DNA from: Candidatus Fermentibacterota bacterium
Lineage (GTDB): Bacteria; Fermentibacterota; Fermentibacteria; Fermentibacterales; Fermentibacteraceae
Direction of reading: 5' to 3'
DNA length: 10,651 bases
Assembly (NCBI GenBank): GCA_022703195.1
Contig: JAKLEF010000040.1
Location: 1-10,651, forward strand
Under the pieces are notes generated by a model that did not search any database, had not been told where the DNA came from, and saw nothing but the letters and a program-made list of their open reading frames with translations. A program made the translations under genes and the position numbers. How positions within the stretch are numbered: position 1 is the first letter of the stretch; each line of letters opens with the position of its first letter. Positions 7,275 through 10,651 of the stretch are shown here, one piece after another.

Positions 7275-7928
7275 ATGCACAGGGACAATCTTGAACGGGG
7301 GATACTGGAGCTCCGCGGCGAGGTGGTGGAGATGTCGGGCCGCGCGGGCGGCGCGATCCGGGAATCCGTCGATGTCCTGGCGTCGCGTGACGCAACGGCC
7401 GCGCAGAGGCTCGTGGACGCCGACGAAGAGATAAACGCGATGAGGTACGACATAGAGGAGAAGTGCCTCTCCCTGATCGCCACCCAGCAGCCAGTCGCCG
7501 GCGACCTGAGGGCCCTGTTCTCCATCCTCGAGATAGCCACCGAGATCGAGAGGATAGCCGACTACGCCAAGGGCATAGCGAGGATCAGCCTGGCGATCGG
7601 CGAGAAGCCCCTCTCTCATCCGCTCGTCACGATCCCCATCGCGGCCGAGAAGGTCTGCTCGATGCTCGAGGATGCGATGAAGGCTCTGGTCGCGGGCTCG
7701 CCCGACATGGCCCGCGAGGTCGCCGCGCGCGACGCGGCTGTCGACCTGCTCAACGAGAGAATCCAGCGCGAGATAATGACCTTCGTGATGGAGGATCACC
7801 GGGGGATCTCCGAGGCCATACGGCTCGACTGGATCGCCCACAACATCGAGCGCGCCGGCGACAGGATCGTCAACATATGCGAGCGAATCGCCTTCACTGC
7901 CACCGGGGAGCTCCGGGACCTGGACTAG
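7275..7928 (+). CDS. phoU: PhoU: negative regulator linking Pst transport to PhoR
   Basis: Protein of 217 residues, all-helical in appearance, with two repeats of the PhoU three-helix domain. Each repeat carries the family metal-binding signature at matching places: Glu92-Arg93-Ile-Ala-Asp96 in EIERIADYAKGIA and Glu192-Arg193-Ala-Gly-Asp196 in NIERAGDRIVNICER. PhoU is known to connect the Pst transporter with the PhoR kinase and keep the regulon off when phosphate is plentiful. Its place directly after pstB and its normal length agree. Start supported by GGAG at 7267-7270, four bases before the ATG. It ends the phosphate operon; no intrinsic terminator follows. Confidence 0.95.
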   Translation: MHRDNLERGILELRGEVVEMSGRAGGAIRESVDVLASRDATAAQRLVDADEEINAMRYDIEEKCLSLIATQQPVAGDLRALFSILEIATEIERIADYAKGIARISLAIGEKPLSHPLVTIPIAAEKVCSMLEDAMKALVAGSPDMAREVAARDAAVDLLNERIQREIMTFVMEDHRGISEAIRLDWIAHNIERAGDRIVNICERIAFTATGELRDLD

Positions 7929-7937
7929 CGCGCGGCG

Positions 7938-7969
7938 TTGTCCCTGCGGCCTTCATTGGTGAATATCAC
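7938..7969 (+). promoter_or_regulatory. Weak candidate promoter and dyad before the NtrC-family gene
   Basis: TTGTCC (7938-7943) and GAATAT (7961-7966) are 17 bases apart, a fair spacing but a poor -10 match. The perfect dyad GTGAATATCAC (7959-7969) overlaps the -10 and could be an operator. If used, transcription would start almost exactly at the ATG at 7973, giving a leaderless message. The gene could equally be read through from phoU. Confidence 0.25.
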
Positions 7970-7972
7970 GGC

Positions 7973-9337
7973 ATGGCGAGTGAAACCATGAAGCGAGGCC
8001 TGCCGGGACTGCACCTGCTCGTCGTGGACGACGAGTCAGGGATCAGGAAGACCCTGACATACTGCCTCGAAGAGGACGGCCATTCCGTGGTTGCCGTCTC
8101 CTCCATCCCCCAGGCTCTGACCGAGGCGGCCAGGCGTCCCTTCGACGGCGCCTTCGTCGATATCAGGCTCGGCGCCGGGAGCGGCCTCGACCTGATCCCC
8201 GCCCTTCTCGAGGAGACGCCGGGGATGAAGATCATCGTCATCACGGCCTACGCATCTATAGAAACGGCGGTCCAGGCCATGAGGCTGGGTGCTGCCGACT
8301 ACCTCCCCAAGCCGTTCGGGCCCGATCAGGTGAGAGTGGCCATCCGCAGGGTCTCGGAGATGTTGGATCTCGAGGGGAGGATCCGCGACCTCTCCGAAGA
8401 GCTCTCCAGGCTGGCTCCGGAGGTGTCCTTCTCCACATCGAACCCCGCCATGAGGAGATGCCTGGAAACCGCTCACCAGGTGGCATCATCGGATGCGTCC
8501 GTGCTCCTGACCGGCGAGAGCGGAACAGGGAAATCCATCCTCGCCAAGGCCATCCATCTCTGGAGCCCGAGGTCCTCCGGCCCGTTCGTCCCCGTATCCT
8601 GCCCGTCCATACCGCCAGAACTCCTGGAGAGCGAGCTGTTCGGGCACTCGAAGGGAGCCTTCACCGGAGCCGTAGGCGACAGCCCGGGCAGGATAGCCTC
8701 CGCCGAGAGAGGTACGCTGTTCCTCGACGAGATCGGCGATCTTCCAGCCCCCCTCCAGCCCAAGCTCCTGAGGTTCCTTCAGGACCGTGAGTACGAGAGG
8801 GTCGGCGACTCACGCACCCGTCGGGCGGATATCAGGATCATCTCCGCCACGAACTCCGACCTCGGGGCGGCCGCATCGGCGGGATCGTTCAGGCAGGATC
8901 TCTATTACCGCCTGAATGTCATCGAGATCCGGATGCCATCACTCAGGGACAGGGTCGAGGACATTGTCCCGCTCGCCGGGATCATGCTGGGGCATTTCGG
9001 CTCCCTGAACCACAGGCGGGTGTCCGGCTTCTCGGACGAGGCGGCGTGCGCACTCCGGGCCCACAACTGGCCCGGTAACCTGAGGGAGCTCAGGAACGTC
9101 GTCGAGAGAGCGGTGATCCTTTCCGAAGGGGGCGTCATCGGAACCGAGCACCTGCATGGCCTCTCGGGCGGACACCCCAGGGAGACGAGGCTCGGCGACC
9201 ATCTCCCGATCGCCGACATCGAGGAGGAGCACATCAGGCGCGTCCTCGCCTCGACCCGCACGCTCTCTGAGGCTGCGAAGATCCTCGGGATCGACGAGAC
9301 CACGCTCTGGCGGCGCAGGAAGAACTACAACATCTAG
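7973..9337 (+). CDS. NtrC-family sigma54-activating response regulator (AlgB-like)
   Basis: Response regulator of 454 residues. Receiver domain (about 14-130): Asp19/Asp20 acidic pocket, phospho-acceptor Asp63 in FVDIRL, Thr91, Lys113. AAA+ domain: Walker A GESGTGKS (181-188), sigma54-contact loop GAFTGA (228-233), Walker B LFLDE with Asp252/Glu253, and WPGNLRELRN sensor II. C-terminal Fis-type helix-turn-helix (430-454, LSEAAKILGIDETTLWRRR). All are intact, so it should remodel sigma54 RNA polymerase when phosphorylated. The likely partner is the KinB-like kinase encoded next, an arrangement like AlgB/KinB in Pseudomonas. The start is uncertain: ATG 7973 has no clear ribosome binding site, while ATG 7988 has a weak GGCGAG upstream and loses five residues. 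Reading 44 bases behind phoU, it may be co-transcribed with the phosphate operon. Confidence 0.93.
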   Translation: MASETMKRGLPGLHLLVVDDESGIRKTLTYCLEEDGHSVVAVSSIPQALTEAARRPFDGAFVDIRLGAGSGLDLIPALLEETPGMKIIVITAYASIETAVQAMRLGAADYLPKPFGPDQVRVAIRRVSEMLDLEGRIRDLSEELSRLAPEVSFSTSNPAMRRCLETAHQVASSDASVLLTGESGTGKSILAKAIHLWSPRSSGPFVPVSCPSIPPELLESELFGHSKGAFTGAVGDSPGRIASAERGTLFLDEIGDLPAPLQPKLLRFLQDREYERVGDSRTRRADIRIISATNSDLGAAASAGSFRQDLYYRLNVIEIRMPSLRDRVEDIVPLAGIMLGHFGSLNHRRVSGFSDEAACALRAHNWPGNLRELRNVVERAVILSEGGVIGTEHLHGLSGGHPRETRLGDHLPIADIEEEHIRRVLASTRTLSEAAKILGIDETTLWRRRKNYNI

Positions 9338-9343
9338 CAGCCC

Positions 9344-9391
9344 CTGCAATCTGCAATGGTCCCTGCATCCCTCCATTTCATCCCGCAATGG
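9344..9391 (+). promoter_or_regulatory. Candidate enhancer site for the sigma54 activator
   Basis: The region repeats short motifs: GCAAT at 9346, 9353 and 9385, with TGCA also at 9364-9367, and a dyad CCATT (9373-9377) facing AATGG (9387-9391). AATGG also occurs at 9355-9359. It lies about 80-130 bp upstream of the predicted transcription start, a normal distance for an NtrC-type activator. The sites are imperfect, and no experimentally known recognition sequence was matched. Confidence 0.4.
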
Positions 9392-9410
9392 CCGGCCTCT
9401 GCTCCGCTCG

Positions 9411-9435
9411 ATGCCGATCCTCTCCAGGGCGGCAT
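9411..9435 (+). repeat. Inverted repeat upstream of the sigma54 promoter
   Basis: ATGCCG (9411-9416) and CGGCAT (9430-9435) form an exact 6-bp inverted repeat with a 13-base spacer. It ends ten bases before the -24 element. A regulator-binding dyad or a loop-forming sequence is possible; nothing identifies the protein. Confidence 0.3.
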
Positions 9436-9445
9436 TCCATGGGGA

Positions 9446-9462
9446 TGGCACGCTTTCTGCTT
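9446..9462 (+). promoter_or_regulatory. Sigma54 (-24/-12) promoter
   Basis: TGGCACGCTTTCTGCTT matches the sigma54 consensus TGGCACG-N4-TTGCW: the first seven bases are perfect and only one T of the -12 box is changed to C. The GG (9447-9448) and GC (9459-9460) are separated by exactly ten bases, as required. The predicted start of transcription is near 9472. It lies between an intact sigma54 activator gene and the kinase gene it should control, which strengthens the call. Confidence 0.85.
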
Positions 9463-9483
9463 CATGAAGACCAGGAGGCAGTC

Positions 9484-10651
9484 ATGAATCTCAGACGGAA
9501 GATGCTGCTCGGATACGGCTTCGCTTTCGCCATGCTCGCCCTGGTGATGGGCTGGTCCGTCGAGCGTCTGTCGGCGCTCGGCAGGGCTTCCGACAGTATC
9601 CTGCAGCAGAACTACAGGAGCATCGACGCCTCCTGGAGGATGCGGGAAGCCCTGCACAGGCAGGATGAGGCACTTCTTTCGGACACATCGGGGTTCCCGG
9701 GGCGGGATGCCTGCTTTACCCTTGCGGAGGCCGACTTCCTGTTCTGGCTCGGAAGGGCCCGCGACAACATCACCGTTCCCGGCGAGGATTCGGTGGTCGC
9801 GCGGATCTCTGCCCTGTACCCGGTCTATCTCGACTCCTGCGAGTCCTTCGGACGGATGCCCGCCGGCCTGGAGCCCCCCGCACGGTTCGCCGTCACGATC
9901 GCCCCGGTGTCGGCCGGGCTCGATTCGACTCTGGGAGAGCTGCTCTCGCTGAACCAGCAGGCGATGCACGAAGCGAGCAGACGGGCTTCGGACATGGCCG
10001 GCAGCGGATCCAGATCCACGATGATCATCGGGGGGTTCGGGCTGGCATTCGGGATCGCATTCAGCATCCTGCTGTCCGGCAGGATACTCAGGCCCCTCTA
10101 CCAGACCATAGCCGCCGCCCGCAGACTGGCCTCGGGAGACTACGAGAGCAGGGTCCCGGGAGGCGGATCGGACGAACTGGGCTCTCTCGCAGCCGAGTTC
10201 AACTCGATGGCCGGGGAGCTCGAGAAGTTCGAGTCGATGCACGTGGACAGGATGCTCTCGGAGAAGTCCAAGACCGAAGCCATCCTGAACGGGATAGACG
10301 ACGGGATAATCCTGGTCGATCCCGACATGCGCGTCCAGGACATGAATCCGGCCGCCTCGTCGATGCTCGGAGCCACACGGGCGGGACACTCGAGGAGGCC
10401 GCACGTCTCCGAACTCATACACGACGAGAGCCTGCTCTCCGAGGCGGCCAGGGTCCTGGACGGTGCTGGACCGCGCGTTCTGACAGAGGATGAGCGGATC
10501 ATCGGGATCGACAGGAACGGCGTGAAACTGTTCCTCCTCGTGTCAGCCATCCCGCTCGAGCATTCCGGGAGGTCGATCCCGGGATGCGTGGTCGTGCTCC
10601 GGGATGTCACCCGGGCCCGTGAGATCGACAGGATGAAGAGCGAGTTCGTGA
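9484..10651 (+). CDS. KinB-like sensor histidine kinase (3' end outside window)
   Basis: The first 389 codons of a membrane sensor kinase; the rest is cut by the window end. TM1 about 7-25; helical extracytoplasmic sensor about 26-175, starting with NYRSIDASWRMREAL, a pattern seen in KinB-type sensor domains; TM2 about 179-198; HAMP about 199-252; PAS about 262-370. The chain then enters the HisKA domain (EIDRMKSEFV), where the histidine should follow just beyond the window. AGGAGG at 9473-9478 supports the ATG at 9484. The sigma54 promoter immediately upstream and the activator gene before it mark this as the activator's partner. The sensed signal is unknown, and the catalytic part cannot be checked here. 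Confidence 0.88.
   Translation, partial: MNLRRKMLLGYGFAFAMLALVMGWSVERLSALGRASDSILQQNYRSIDASWRMREALHRQDEALLSDTSGFPGRDACFTLAEADFLFWLGRARDNITVPGEDSVVARISALYPVYLDSCESFGRMPAGLEPPARFAVTIAPVSAGLDSTLGELLSLNQQAMHEASRRASDMAGSGSRSTMIIGGFGLAFGIAFSILLSGRILRPLYQTIAAARRLASGDYESRVPGGGSDELGSLAAEFNSMAGELEKFESMHVDRMLSEKSKTEAILNGIDDGIILVDPDMRVQDMNPAASSMLGATRAGHSRRPHVSELIHDESLLSEAARVLDGAGPRVLTEDERIIGIDRNGVKLFLLVSAIPLEHSGRSIPGCVVVLRDVTRAREIDRMKSEFV

Noticed and set aside
7915..7944. GGGAC/GTCCC stem after phoU as a terminator
   Set aside because: Only five pairs, a 20-base loop and no T-run; not a credible intrinsic terminator.
7463..7972. Open extension upstream of the NtrC-family gene in the same frame
   Set aside because: It overlaps phoU and translates to a low-complexity Arg-rich segment; the receiver domain begins shortly after 7973.
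9334..10422. Long minus-strand open frame opposite the KinB-like kinase
   Set aside because: It would cover the sigma54 promoter and a kinase with clear TM, HAMP and PAS regions; its own translation shows no recognisable family.

Overview
The window is a compact, gene-dense (roughly 97% coding), GC-rich stretch of bacterial chromosome. All genes lie on the + strand. It holds a phosphate (Pho/Pst) locus followed directly by a second two-component system of the NtrC/KinB type. An outer-membrane porin, a lipoprotein signal peptide and a second cleavable signal peptide point to a diderm bacterium. Arginine is very often AGG and isoleucine ATA is common despite the high GC. That pattern, with the gene order, would fit an uncultured FCB-type lineage, but this host guess is weak. 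No mobile element, tRNA, rRNA or CRISPR array was seen.

Layout. Positions 1-35 are the last codons of an OmpR/PhoB-type response regulator, overlapping by one base with a PhoR-like sensor kinase (35-1777). A 128-bp gap follows, with four tandem 11-bp PHO-box-like repeats (the first overlaps the phoR stop codon), a -10-like hexamer and a hairpin in the leader. Then come an outer-membrane porin (1906-2979), two tandem but unequal pstS genes (a lipoprotein, 2991-3848, and a soluble secreted form, 3872-4678), pstC, pstA, pstB and phoU (to 7928). Spacing from the porin to phoU is 4-30 bp or overlapping, so this looks like one operon. After 44 bp comes an NtrC-family sigma54 activator (7973-9337), then a 146-bp gap with a textbook -24/-12 sigma54 promoter, then a KinB-like sensor kinase (9484 onward) cut by the window end.

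How it works together (inference from families). PhoR senses phosphate status with PstSCAB-PhoU and phosphorylates the upstream regulator. That regulator binds the PHO-box array and switches on the porin-pst-phoU operon. Phosphate would cross the outer membrane through the porin, be captured by the PstS proteins and be pumped in by PstCAB. The downstream activator probably turns on its partner kinase gene through the sigma54 promoter. Its position just behind phoU suggests, but does not prove, a link between phosphate status and a sigma54 response.

The core is a recognisable Pho/Pst system, not a new class. The points most worth a second look are the four-unit PHO box, the PstS pair with different anchoring, the sigma54 promoter between activator and kinase, and the hairpin over the pstC ribosome binding site.
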